Part shown: positions 43,624 to 54,490 of the stretch, in pieces | Layout of the letters: every line of letters begins with the position of its first letter | Numbering within the stretch: the stretch's first letter is position 1 | DNA from: Styela clava | Taxonomy: Eukaryota > Chordata > Ascidiacea > Stolidobranchia > Styelidae | Assembly (NCBI RefSeq): GCF_964204865.1 | Contig: NW_027556492.1 | Coordinates: forward strand, 121,380-185,379 | Direction: 5' to 3' | Length of the DNA stretch: 64,000 nt | Notes under the pieces: generated by a model | Database searches by the model: none | Told to the model about the DNA's origin: nothing | Seen by the model: only the letters and a program-made list of their open reading frames with translations | Program-made: the position numbers and the translations under genes

Positions 43624-44940
43624 CTAAGATCCACCAATGTCATAAATTGTTTTACCTGCTGGTAATTTAATACCATACAAGAATTTTTGACATAATCCCT
43701 TTCATTTAGAGATTCCATACAAAGCTTTCAACCCTGTAACAATATTACCTGTTTGTGGAATTATAGCTGATCACACATAAGGTGCCCCCGCTAATACCAT
43801 AACTGGTGAATTTTTTTCAGGCGAAATGTATTGTAAGATCGCAATATATTGAGATAAGTCTGCTCCTAAATCTCCAGTAATTGCTGTACTATATGTTGGC
43901 ATATAAACTGCGTTAGCTGGTGACGAAGGAATAGTAGCTAATCCTGTGTTTGCGTCTAGTGGAAGGGTGTCTGCAGCCGAAGTACTTGTAACTTCTGAAA
44001 GACTGTTAGCAATTTCAGTATAAGTAGCTCCAGGTTTTCCTTTAGGTCAGATTTTACCTAAAAGGATTGATACTTCAGCTTTCAAACCTCCAATTTTCAA
44101 GTTATTATCCTCGAATTCTTGATAGTTGCTTGTATCTAATCCAACTTTGGCGTTTACGATAGCTAATAAATTTTTGATGTGGGGTGCTACAATCAAAACT
44201 AAATTAGTTCCCACTTTACCATAAAGACTTGTACGTGTTTTCAATGATTGAATCATGTTTAAGAATTTATGAAGGAAAGTGATTCCCGCAAAACGTGAGT
44301 CAGCATTTGTGGCTGCAATATCTTCGTCTGTAAGTTGTAAAACGTTACTTTTAGCTTCTGAATCAGTTTCAAGAGCTTCGATAACTGCTTTAAAGTAATG
44401 AAGATTAACACGATTTTTATAATTACTTCATCTTTGTGCCAAAAGAGCAGAATAGACGAATCCACTATGTAAAAATAATGATTTGTCTAATTGTTCCATA
44501 GGATTGAATTCAAAGTGCGAAAATGTCATTCCAATAGTTTTTTTATCCACTCCTGGATATGTTGGATTGACAGGTGCTGTTGAATTGAACCCATTAGAAA
44601 GAGCTAATTGGTGTGAATATGATGAAGTTCCATGCCCAGATGCTAAAACTCATGTTTTTTGGAGAGTTCCATTTTGATCTCTGTGCATGTTAACAATCCC
44701 TAATTTGAAAATTGTGTCATAATCAATATTTGGAATTGTTGGGATTTGAGATAAATTGATTGATTGAACAATTTCATTACCTTTAAATCCTTGAATATAG
44801 AATAACGAATGATTTGTATCGGTAGATTCCGCTGCAATTAATTGTGATTCTGTTAATGTTTGCCCTGGAATTCCTTCAATAGCAGATTTAGTAGTCGCAT
44901 TGATAGTTCCAAAAGCTTGGTCTTGACTTAGTGTTGCCAT
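43624..44940 (-). CDS. Major capsid protein
   Basis: 438 aa with a strong AAGGAGAAT before the ATG at 44940. Compact alpha/beta composition, few low-complexity stretches, well-balanced residues, ending in TAG. It directly follows a scaffold-like gene, the standard head order. The fold cannot be proven by eye. Abundant translation signal and position make this the best capsid candidate. A GAGGTC/GGCCTC stem follows it. Confidence 0.72.
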
Positions 44941-44967
44941 AATTAATATTCTCCTTTATTATTTTAA

Positions 44968-45576
44968 TTATTTGTTGCTCAAGTCATCATCAATAATAAT
45001 ACCAGTTTGGGGATCTACTCTACGAGTAGCTTGTCTTATATATTCATTAACGGGTTGGTTTAAATTTGTCACATTAGGCACATTAGGTGTCTTTTGTGTC
45101 ATGTCCCCATTATAATTAGTAGTTGGGAGCGGTTCAGCCTTTTGAACAAATAAAGAACTTAATTCGGTTTTTAAAACTTTAAACTCGTTAATCAAATCTT
45201 TGTCTTCTAACTGAGCAGATTTATTGCCTAATAAGGTCAAAACATGTTTCATTTTAGATTCATCGCCACCTTCTTTCTTAAATAATTCCTTAATGTGGTT
45301 ATGTCTTAATGATGTTTGAGCTTGTATGAACTTCCCTTCAAGATCCTTATGAGCGAGCTCTCTATTTTTCAAATTTTCGCCAAGAGTGTTTTTGATTTTC
45401 TCTAAGTTTGAAATTTGGTCGACAGCTTTTTCATATTGTTTCTTCAAAGTATCATACTTTTTTTCTCACATATTAAACTCAGCTACACTTACTTTAGTGT
45501 CTTTGTCTGTACTTGTGCTTTTCTCAGTATTTTGCACTTCTTGTGTTTCCACAGTTTCTTTTATGTTATTTTCCAT
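44968..45576 (-). CDS. Scaffolding protein
   Basis: 202 aa. N-terminal Thr/Glu/Lys/Ser-rich disordered part, long central coiled coil (about 36-95), acidic and Pro/Asn-rich C-terminus. These are the usual properties of a prohead scaffold, and the capsid gene follows 27 bases later. First gene of the virion operon. Ribosome site TAGGAGAAA at 45577-45590. Confidence 0.68.
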
Positions 45577-45661
45577 AAATTTCTCCTATTATATAATAAG
45601 AAGGGATCTTAAAGTTGATGACGATAAGGAGGTACTAGTCGAAATAAACTTTATACCCCTT
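45577..45661 (-). promoter_or_regulatory. Leader of the virion operon
   Basis: 85 bases between the 49-bp element and the scaffold ATG. It holds the ribosome site, and a TATAAT that touches the ribosome site, too close to the ATG for a normal promoter. The probable start is upstream, at or after the 49-bp element. Confidence 0.4.
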
Positions 45662-45710
45662 CATATATATATATGTACAAAAACACTAAAAAAGATTTAA
45701 TTATTTTTAA
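45662..45710. repeat. 49-bp inverted-repeat element, copy B (candidate late promoter)
   Basis: Perfect reverse complement of 11903-11951. Read on the minus strand it ends in the same ATATATATATG and is followed by the virion operon leader. Upstream (plus-strand 45711-45735) short TAAAAATAATT-like repeats extend the similarity loosely. Confidence 0.8.
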
Positions 45711-45844
45711 TTATTTTGAATTATTTTTAAAAACATCGAGTTTTACGTCTGAGAGCGCGAGAATAAAAAATCTTACTATAAGTTGAGGCTGTGACAAATT
45801 GAGTTACCCTAGGACCCTAAAAAAAGCTTGGGATATCCTCGGGC

Positions 45845-45873
45845 TTGACTTTCTCGCGTTCTTGTGATATAAT
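45845..45873 (+). promoter_or_regulatory. Sigma-70-type promoter (TTGACT-17-TATAAT, extended -10)
   Basis: Near-consensus -35 TTGACT (45845-45850), 17-base spacer and TGATATAAT. It points right into a region without ORF. Confidence 0.75.
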
Positions 45874-45879
45874 AAAAGG

Positions 45880-46130
45880 GGGTACCTTTTCACGTTCTCG
45901 ATCGTTGAGATAAAAAAAAAAGTACTTGACAAAATAAAAATTTTAATATATAATAAACGGGGAGCCTTTCGCCGGCACAATTCGCACGATTGAACACGTT
46001 AAAAATGGGCTTGCTTTTTCTTCTTTTAATACTAAACCACGTTTAAACTCGTTTAGGCCCTCAAATGGCAATTATTTGAATATTTCAGCGCTACGACTGA
46101 CACAATCCGCAAGCTTTCAGATTTCAACAG
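45880..46130 (+). ncRNA. Putative RNA(s) from the tandem promoters
   Basis: About 250 bases with no usable ORF follow the two promoters. The sequence is GC-richer than the genes around it, begins with GGGGTACC/CGGGGAGCC-like starts and contains a T-rich stretch near 46020-46035 where a transcript could end. If not terminated, transcripts would run antisense to the leftward two-gene operon. Confidence 0.35.
45926..45954 (+). promoter_or_regulatory. Perfect-consensus promoter (TTGACA-17-TATAAT)
   Basis: Both hexamers match consensus exactly and the spacing is ideal, the strongest promoter seen in the window. It also points right with no gene before the convergent operon ends at 46191. Confidence 0.8.
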
Positions 46131-46132
46131 GC

Positions 46133-46165
46133 AAAAAAAAGACCGGGAACATCTAAGCCCCGGCC
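46133..46165 (-). terminator. Intrinsic terminator of the leftward operon
   Basis: On the minus strand GGCCGGG/CCCGGTC forms a GC-rich stem followed by eight T. It lies 25 bases after the stop of the gene at 46191. Confidence 0.85.
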
Positions 46166-46190
46166 CTAAATAATATTTATTTATTTATTA

Positions 46191-46499
46191 TTATTTATTA
46201 TTTGCACCCTCCTTTTTCATCTTTGCCAAAATCAACCGGATTTTTAAAAATTCAATTTCTTTTTTGGCCTGTAATTCTTTCGCCTCAAAATAATTTAAAA
46301 ATTTTTTTATAATTTCGATTAAGTCGACCGGCTCCATTTCGAAGCTTGCCAAATTGTTTAAATTATTTATAATTAAATTATTTATAATTTTTTTGGCGTT
46401 GTCTGTTTCAAATGTAATTTTTTCGAGATTTTCGAAATCGTTTTTGTTGTCAAGTGTCGAGAAAATGGCCAATAATTTATTTTTTTGCTTTATTTCCAT
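46191..46499 (-). CDS. Hypothetical helical protein, second gene of the leftward operon
   Basis: 102 aa, complete here and partial at 1-154. Helical with Asn/Leu-rich middle ('NNLIINNLNNLA') and a Lys/Glu coiled-coil end. Starts in the stop of the upstream gene, with GGAGGT 10 bases before the ATG. Function unknown. Ends 25 bases before an intrinsic terminator. Confidence 0.78.
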   Translation of the reverse strand: MEIKQKNKLLAIFSTLDNKNDFENLEKITFETDNAKKIINNLIINNLNNLASFEMEPVDLIEIIKKFLNYFEAKELQAKKEIEFLKIRLILAKMKKEGANNK

Positions 46500-47188
46500 T
46501 ATTCTGCACCTCCTTCGTCACGTTCGAAATCTTCAAGCATTCGTGCCAAGTTGATTTTATCCGCTAAATCGTTTTGCGTCTCGTCGTCCTGCGTCTTGTT
46601 CTCTTCAGATGTTGCGAGGTCGTGGGATTCTTCGCGTATACTTTGCGCGGTAATTCCGCAACTTCTCAAAATTAAATCTTTTCACGTCGCGAAATCTTCA
46701 GGCTTCAAGTCTTCGGCTTGAGTGTATCCATTTAACGCGTTCCAAATCTCCCCATCTTCTACCTCGTCGCTGTCGGTGAACAGGTCGCGCGCTCTATCCT
46801 CCACATCTTCGGTGCAGTAATGTGCCCAATTTAATTTATCATTTAAACCAGTAAAGGAGTTACAAAATTTAATTTGTTCTTTTTTCTCTTCTTCTGCTTC
46901 TTTTGCTTCCTCTTCTTCTTCGGCCTCTCTTTCGTCTTCGTCGTTGTTATTTGGTCAAATAATCACGTATTGCGCCAATTCTACACGGTCCGCGTCGCAG
47001 TCTTCACGTGCTCCGCTTGTGCATTGGTGGCGGTTATAATTAATTTTTTTTAATAATCGGTTTTTTTCGTCCTTTATGTCTTGATTATCGAAACAGTCCG
47101 CCAAAAAATTATCGATTTTTTTTTTGCTTAAATCCGTACATTTTACGACTTCAAAGCGTCCAAGTCTATTTTTTTTTGTGTGTGTCAT
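46499..47188 (-). CDS. Hypothetical acidic protein (second copy of the gene at 154-843)
   Basis: Same 229-aa product as 154-843; no difference seen. Confidence 0.8.
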
Positions 47189-48103
47189 TGTGGCACCTCC
47201 TCAATATTATAATAATAATTAAATATATATTAATTAATTAATGCATTTATCTTTTACGTTTCAATTTAATTATATATTATTATTTTTTTTTTTGTTATTT
47301 TTTTTTTTACTTATTTTTTTTTTAAAATTTTTGCATTATACCACAAACGACAAAAAAGGGGTAAAGTGTTAAAATAATATTATAGAAATTAAAAAATTGA
47401 TTTTTGAAAATTTAAAATAAAAATTAAATAAAAAATTGCCAAAAGCTCGCCCAATTAATTTTAACATAGTTTTTTTTTTTTGTCAAGTTTTTTTTTAAAA
47501 ATTTTGAAATTTATTTTTAGACGAAATAAAAAATTTGAAAGAGAAAAAAATTTTTTTATTATTCTCTATGTAAGGACTTATTTTTTTGAAAAGCTTGATT
47601 ATCTTACTGACAGAAAAAAAGGTGATTTTTGCATATGGGACCGTGGGTTAGACTGGAAGAGGCGGATTTTTTTGAGCTAAAACTTTTACAACTTTTCCGG
47701 GCTAAAAAACACGAGTTTTACCTGTGATAGAACCAATACAGAAAAAAAGTAAAATATTTGCAAACTCTTATGAAAAACAAAAAATATTATACTATTATTA
47801 CTTATTTATTTTTTTTTTTAAGCAGTAGTAGAGATAAATTTACTTTTTTAACGAAATGGCTTAAACACAGGGAAAACTAGACTTTTTGAGGCAGGAAAAG
47901 TTGTAAAATATTTGACTCAAAAAAATTGAGCTAATTTTTAGTAAGATTTAGAAAGCTTAGTAAGATTTTGACAACCCGCAGGTATAATAAGACAAAAACC
48001 ACTTGGCGAAAATTGAAATTTTTTGAGACTACCAGTAAGATATTGAATATGATATAATATAAATACTCAATGTGATATAATAATAATAAAGGAGAAAAAG
48101 AAT
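47189..48103. other. AT-rich divergent intergenic region (second copy)
   Basis: As 844-1758, but with the substitutions of the variable patch from 47663 on. Confidence 0.35.
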
Positions 48104-48661
48104 ATGAACAAATTAGTTTTGAATTTTGAAGAGTTAGAAAAATTTAGACAAGACGTAGAAGAAGGTAAAATAGTACATATTACAAAGTTATTACCTTTAA
48201 TTAAAAAATATTTAAAAGAACAATTAAAAAGCAAATTTAAATATGTTGAATTTACGCAAGTGAAAAGTCGAAAGAGTGAAAGCAGATATATTTATATTAA
48301 TTGTCGATATAAAGATGATAAAAATGGTTATGTAAGAGTTGATAGTTACGAATTCAAATTAAGATTTTCGACACATATTAACGAAGGTATTGATAATGAA
48401 ATGGCCGGTTCAGAAGATTTTGGTGTTATAAATGAGACTTGTTGATTTGAGAAAGAATATATTATTGATTGTTTTAAAGATAGTCACGAATTACAATATT
48501 ATTTAAATGAAATAAAAAGTAGTGGTTTGTTACTTAAAAAACAATTTAAAAGATGTAAAAATTGTAAAAAAAGATTTAAATATTATTTAGAAAAGAAAAA
48601 CAACGATTATTGTGGTCATTTTTGTTGATGATTCACAAACAGAAAACCCAATATGATATAA
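48104..48661 (+). CDS. Hypothetical zinc-ribbon protein (variant copy)
   Basis: As 1759-2316 but with F8, R15 and Q16 in place of Y8, K15 and K16. Nine base changes fall within the first 34 codons; the rest appears identical. Confidence 0.8.
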
Positions 48662-48700
48662 TAATAATATAATAATAAAAAAAATAAGGAGAAAATAATT

Positions 48701-48913
48701 ATGAAAACAGAAACAAAAAACAAAATGTGAGGAAATGATTATCTTTTCTTAGAATGTTCAATTTGAATTAAAGACGAACATTTAAAAGATATTGATTTTA
48801 CAAAAGAAATTGGACCAAATGACGACGATAATAATGATGCTTATGATGATTATGATATCGACGCTGATGAATATTACCACGACGACAACAATTGACCGCG
48901 TGAAGATTTTTAA
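48701..48913 (+). CDS. Small acidic protein (second copy of 2356-2568)
   Basis: Identical 70-aa product. Confidence 0.7.
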
Positions 48914-48930
48914 ATAAAGGAGAAAAAATT

Positions 48931-49380
48931 ATGATTACTACACAAAAAGAAACAGCAAGACAACGTTTTAATGCTATTTTGAATAAAATTGACAATTCAG
49001 AATATATATATGACATAGATGAAGAAGTTAATTATCTTGATGATATGGGGGCGGGATCACAATTTTATTTTAGAAAGAATTTAAATAAATTGTTTAAAGA
49101 ATTAAATTATAAAGATATGGAAGAAACTTATTTTAAAATAATGAGCAAAAACAAAGATTGAGCGCAAATTAAATTATATTTAGATGATGACGTAAATTTA
49201 CAAGATGAAAAGATTTTTGACAATTTCAAGAAACAAACATACGATTTTTTTAAACACATCCAACGAATGATTGACGAAATTTTGAAAGATGATTTGATAA
49301 AGTTTAAAGCATATTGTGCGAAAGATATGGAGCGAAGTTTACCCATTATTAAAGGATATTTAAAAAATAATTGAGTATAA
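48931..49380 (+). CDS. Hypothetical helical protein (second copy of 2586-3035)
   Basis: Identical 149-aa product. Confidence 0.75.
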
Positions 49381-49392
49381 AAGGAGAAAATT

Positions 49393-49734
49393 ATGAAAAA
49401 AAATACAATTGATTTAATTTTTAAGTTAGTAGGGATTATTAGCGAAGAAAAAGGTAAAGGGAAAGGTGAAAAAATTTTGGCGAAAAATATTTTGAAACAT
49501 TTTGAAAGCGATATTAGTGTTAAATGTTTTAATGATCGTTGAAATTCGTTTAAAGATCGGCGTCGGGAAATTTTAGAAGTAAATTTGAAACAATTTAAAT
49601 TATCTACATTAATATTGATTAAACATAGTTTAATTGGTGAAACTAAAAACAGTTGTAAGATCCAAAAAAACAAAGATATAGTTGTTTATTATAATAAATT
49701 GTTTTACAAAGGTTGTGATGCCAACCTGGGTTAG
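49393..49734 (+). CDS. Hypothetical basic protein (second copy of 3048-3389)
   Basis: Identical 113-aa product, TAG stop. Confidence 0.75.
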
Positions 49735-49803
49735 GATATGATATAATAAAATAAAGTTGAATATGATATAATAAAAATAGAAGAAAACAAAGGAGAAAAA
49801 AAA

Positions 49804-50196
49804 ATGAATAATTGAAGATTAAAGATTATTAAAGAGTTTAAAGAATATTTGGAAGCTAAAGAAGCTAACCGATTAACACCTGAAGAGAAAACAATTGCTT
49901 CAGATTTTTTAAACATAATGGGAAGTTTTAGCCGTTCAACCGACTTTGACAATTTCGAATTTAAAGGACGCGACGGGTTAAATTATTACGAAGAAATGGC
50001 GTTTGCACACTTTAGAAATTGAGAAAATGACAAAATTAATTTTAAAAAAATAACATTTAAAACAAATAAACATTTTTTAGATTGAATTTTAAGTATCAAT
50101 AAATTTAAGTTGAGTCGACTAAAAACAACAATTTCGAGACTTGAAGAAATGAAAAAAAAAGAGGTTTATCGTGATAAAAAAGGAGGTAAAAAATAA
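49804..50196 (+). CDS. Hypothetical protein (second copy of 3459-3851)
   Basis: Identical 130-aa product. Confidence 0.75.
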
Positions 50197-50197
50197 T

Positions 50198-50491
50198 ATG
50201 AAAAATAAATTAGAATATGAAAGTTATTTATCAAACGCAAAATCTTTAATAAGAAATGATAAATTAAGCGTTAAAGATTTGGAAAAATCATTCAAAGTTG
50301 TAAGTAATAATATACTAAAATTAAAAAGTGAAATTTTAAAAAATGTAGTAAAAGGCGAAAGCGTTTGAGTTGATAATCATAATAAAGAAAACTATGAAAG
50401 TATATTAAAAGCTATCGAGTACTGCCTTTACAATTATAATTTAATTAAAGAAGGAGAAGATAAAGAATATGATGAACAAGAAACTAGTTAA
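50198..50491 (+). CDS. Paralogue-family helical protein (second copy of 3853-4146)
   Basis: Identical 97-aa product. Confidence 0.75.
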
Positions 50492-50678
50492 TTTTTTAGC
50501 AATAGTTGTTACAATGATATATTGCTCACATTTGATTTGCTCAGTTGTAGTACTAACAACAATTGAGACTTTACCAAGTTGATTAGCTTTATTACCACTG
50601 TTAAATCCAACACTAGCTTTAGCAGTTTTTTCATTTTTTGATAAAATTGGATGATTAGGAGGAGAAAATAATGAATAA
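50469..50678 (+). CDS. Two-segment membrane protein (second copy of 4124-4333)
   Basis: Identical 69-aa product. Confidence 0.65.
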
Positions 50679-50976
50679 ATTAAAATTTTTTCTAAAAAAC
50701 ATAGTTGATTTTTTACTTATATTTATGGTTGTAGCGTCAATATTATTTATATTAGCATCAAATTATATTACTTATTTTGGGTGACTTAATAATATTGGTG
50801 TGTTGAAAGTTAAGAAACTTATTACAATCTATATATTATTAATTATAATATTAAGTATTGGAACACCAATTGTTTTATATTTTAGTGTAGAGTCAATTAA
50901 CATACAATATAAAATTATAAAATATTTGTGAAAATTTAAAAAGGAGAAAAATAATAATGACAAAAGAACAAATTAA
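50671..50976 (+). CDS. Small membrane protein (second copy of 4326-4631)
   Basis: Identical 101-aa product. Confidence 0.7.
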
Positions 50977-51286
50977 AGAAATAAAAAAAGATGTCGATAA
51001 TTTAAAACATCTTGACGTTCCAAGAGCGATACGTCAAAATATGCCAGAAGAATTGAAAGATATTTGACGTTGTGAAAAATTTGACGATTTGACAGATGAA
51101 GACATAAAAGAAATACATAATGCCGTTGTGACAACTGTAGACTCATGAATAGAATTAACGCAAGAGGCCCAAAATTCTAGTGGAGGCTTCAGCTCAGACG
51201 TTAAGATGTTTACATCGTACCGCGAAGACTTAGAAGATTTTAACGAAAAGTGAGAAAATAAAGGAGAAGGAACACAATGAATATAG
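50957..51286 (+). CDS. Hypothetical acidic protein (second copy of 4612-4941)
   Basis: Identical 109-aa product. Confidence 0.7.
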
Positions 51287-51720
51287 ATTTAAAAGATACA
51301 ATTGAAACTTTAATTAATAATACTATCGAAAAAAATTTTGGAAAAGACAGAGCTTTAGAAAAGGGTATTAGAGAAAACGAAGCAGGAGTTGTTGATTTCT
51401 GAAATTGTTTTGGTCGAACAGCATTACATGTAATAGTTCACGAAGAAAAAAGCGGAAGGTTACATATACGAATTCCAGATACGGGAGACAAATTGACGCA
51501 ATGTATTTTTATTAAACAAAATAAAAAAGGTTGAAAAAAATTAGAAGATCATATTATGTTATCACTGAATTATCAAAGAAAAAAATTAAAAGAACACATT
51601 GAAGAAACTCATAAAAAGATAGCGCGTTTACATGAATTAGACAACCAACGAAGAAAAGATATTGAGGCGTTTTATAAAAAATGGTTTGTACTTGAGGAGA
51701 AAACAATACATGATGAATAA
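51277..51720 (+). CDS. Hypothetical coiled-coil protein (second copy of 4932-5375)
   Basis: Identical 147-aa product. Confidence 0.7.
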
Positions 51721-52618
51721 ATTAGATAAATATTATACAAAACAAAAAATAGCTAATAAGTTAACAACATATATATATGCGGTTTTAAAATATTATAAAA
51801 TTGATTATAACAATTTAACATGAATTGAACCTAGCGCCGGCGAAGGAGTGTTTGTTGACGCTTTAGAACAAGTATTAGACATAAAACCTAAAATTCTGTG
51901 CTATGATATTGATGAAGATTTAAAGAACAAAAGAGTCATTAAACAAGACTTTTTAAAGGTTAATCTAAAGCATTCGGCGAAAAATATAATTTTTGGAAAT
52001 CCACCATTTGGTCGATCTGGACAGTTAGCAATTGACTTTATCAATAAGGCTTCAAAAATTGCTGATATTGTTTGTTTTATAGTACCTAATACTTTGCGAC
52101 GATATTCAACTCAAAAAAAATTAAATAACGACCTAAAATTGATTGTAGAATTAACTGTTGATCAAAATGCTTTCGAGTATAAAAACAAAACAAAAAATTT
52201 CAATTGCTCATTTCAAATTTGAGTCAATAAAAATCGAGAAGAATTTAAAGACGGAAAAAATTTGAGATTATTAGAAAAACAACCGTTTCGAGTTCCTTCT
52301 GTAAAGACGTTTATTTACAATAACACAAAAAAGACTGTCAAATTTTTTGATAAGGCTAAATACAAGTGGGACGTGGGTATACCTCGACAAGGTTTTTGCG
52401 ACTACTCAAAATTAATTACAGATCAAAAAGAGTTAAAGACAACTCAACAGTATATGTTTATTAAATATAATGATGAGTTAGCAAAAAAAGTTGTTGAGTT
52501 AATAGATTTTGAAGAACTGTCACATAGTAATACAATTGTACCAGGTTTTTCGACAACAGATTTTATAAAAGAATATAATGAGATCAGGAAATTACAAGGA
52601 GGTCATAATTATGAATAA
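51710..52618 (+). CDS. DNA N6-adenine methyltransferase (second copy of 5365-6273)
   Basis: Identical 302-aa product with EPSAGEGVF and NPPF motifs. Confidence 0.88.
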
Positions 52619-53156
52619 AACACCCATAATTTGCGTTTTTTTAGGTAATGATTCAAAAGAGTTATCAAATACTAGACATAATATTGGTTGACTTTTTTGC
52701 GATTTTATGGCTTTAATAACGGAAAATACATTTATTGAAAAAAAACATTATTATTACTTTAAAGATTACATTTGTACTGGTATTAGTCCAGTTTATTTTA
52801 TTAAATTGAAAACACTAATGAATGATTCAGGAAAGATTTTGAGAAAAATTTGTCAAAAACAAAAATGAAATTATGATCAATTAATTATTTTTGCCGATAA
52901 TACGGATTTAAAACTAACAAAATTTAAAATAAAAAATCATATATGTAATAATGGTCATCGTGGAACACACGACATAGTTGAACAATTCAAAACTAATAAA
53001 ATTAAAATGTTTTACTTAGGAATAGATAGACAGAAAAATTTAAAACAATGAGTGTTGTCTCAATTTGAGGATAAAGAAATTTTGTTTTTGAACAAATATA
53101 TTTTTCCGAAACTTTGAAATAAATTTGAAGAAAGTTTAAAGTTGAATATGATATAA
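52611..53156 (+). CDS. pth: Peptidyl-tRNA hydrolase-like protein (second copy of 6266-6811)
   Basis: Identical 181-aa product. Confidence 0.85.
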
Positions 53157-53171
53157 TAAATATATATAGAA

Positions 53172-53495
53172 ATGAGAAACGAAATTAAAAAAAGTATATT
53201 GATATTTTTATTTATAGTAAATGTTATTTTTAGTATTATTTTGATTAAAAGTAATTTAGAATTAAATAATGATAAGTCAAACTTAGAAACTAAATTAGTA
53301 GAATTAGATAATGAGAAGACAAAACTAAACGGAATTATTAGATCTCAAGAAGATTTAAAAATAATTATTGGGAATCAAGAAGAAGAATTAGAAAGATTAA
53401 GAACACTTACTAGACTTCAAGAAACAAACCTAATTAAATTAGAAAACAAAAATAAATGTGATATAATAAATATATGGAAAGTTATGAAAATTTAA
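53172..53495 (+). CDS. Membrane-anchored coiled-coil protein (second copy of 6827-7150)
   Basis: Identical 107-aa product. Confidence 0.7.
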   Translation: MRNEIKKSILIFLFIVNVIFSIILIKSNLELNNDKSNLETKLVELDNEKTKLNGIIRSQEDLKIIIGNQEEELERLRTLTRLQETNLIKLENKNKCDIINIWKVMKI

Positions 53496-53528
53496 AAAAC
53501 AAGAAGAAAAAAAGGAGAAAAAAGAATA

Positions 53529-53735
53529 ATGAAAACATATAAAATTTGAATGAAAGATAAAAAAGAGTTGGATAAATTGGAAAGTATACTATGAGATTTA
53601 AAAATTGAATATGATGCTAGAACTAGTATTGAAAGTACAATATTATCACCAAAAGGGGACAAAGACAATACTATTTGAGATAAAAAAGGTTTTTATGTAA
53701 CAATTAAAACGTTTGAAAAAGGAGGAAAAGAATAA
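53529..53735 (+). CDS. Small hypothetical protein (second copy of 7184-7390)
   Basis: Identical 68-aa product. Confidence 0.7.
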
Positions 53736-54490
53736 TGAATAATTTTTCGGATGGAAATGGAAAATATAAAAAAATATCTAGTGACGAATTAAAACAATTA
53801 GAAAAAAAAATGGAAAATACACTTATTAGTGCTGTTGAAAAAATGAATTGCGGTGTGGTTTATTGTGATTGAATGAGATGGGATGAGTCACCACATGAAC
53901 CTTTGAGAGGTCGTTTTGTCGTCACTATTGAGTCTATGGGTCATAGATTTGACTTTGTAAACTTTAATATTCATATTTTAGAAAAAAAACCTAGACGATG
54001 ATATCATTTAGAAGATAGTGATAATGACAAAATCGAAGTTTATTTAATACTTGAGGATTTTGAAAAATTAGATGATTATCTTGAAGAATTTAAAAAAACT
54101 ATTAGAAAAGAAATGCGTTCAATTATACGAGCTAAAAATTGAAACCAATTGTATAGTTATAATTTTGAAAATATTCGTATTAAAAAAGTTTGAGAAATTG
54201 GAAAAAAATATTTTGGTGATAATGATTTGACAAATACTTACCTCGAAGGTAAAGTTTCACGTCGCGCTTTCAACAAATATCGAAAAGCACTTATTAAAAT
54301 AGTAAACACAAGACTTTCAAATTGAAAAAAAGGCGATGACCCTAAAATATTTATTGGCGTATATGCTATTTTAGATTGAGAAAAAGAAAACGTTGAAAAA
54401 ATAAAGACAATTAATAGAATTAGAAAAGAAATTGCTAATCAAAAATTTACGAAAAAAAGAGGATCGTATAAATATAAAGGAGAAGAATAA
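53735..54490 (+). CDS. Hypothetical protein (second copy of 7390-8145)
   Basis: Identical 251-aa product. Confidence 0.75.

Larger units (their letters stand above)
45711..46190. other. Control region between virion operon and leftward operon
   Basis: 480 bases with no gene. It contains tandem rightward promoters, a GC-richer putative RNA segment and, at its right end, the terminator of the leftward operon. Confidence 0.6.

Noticed and set aside
44259-44465. Possible frameshift in the capsid gene
   Set aside because: The correct frame is continuous from 44940 to 43624 in code 4; this short frame is a shadow.
1-46345. CRISPR array, integrase, repressor or peptidoglycan hydrolase
   Set aside because: No regular spacer-repeat pattern and no catalytic motifs of these families were seen in the translated genes.
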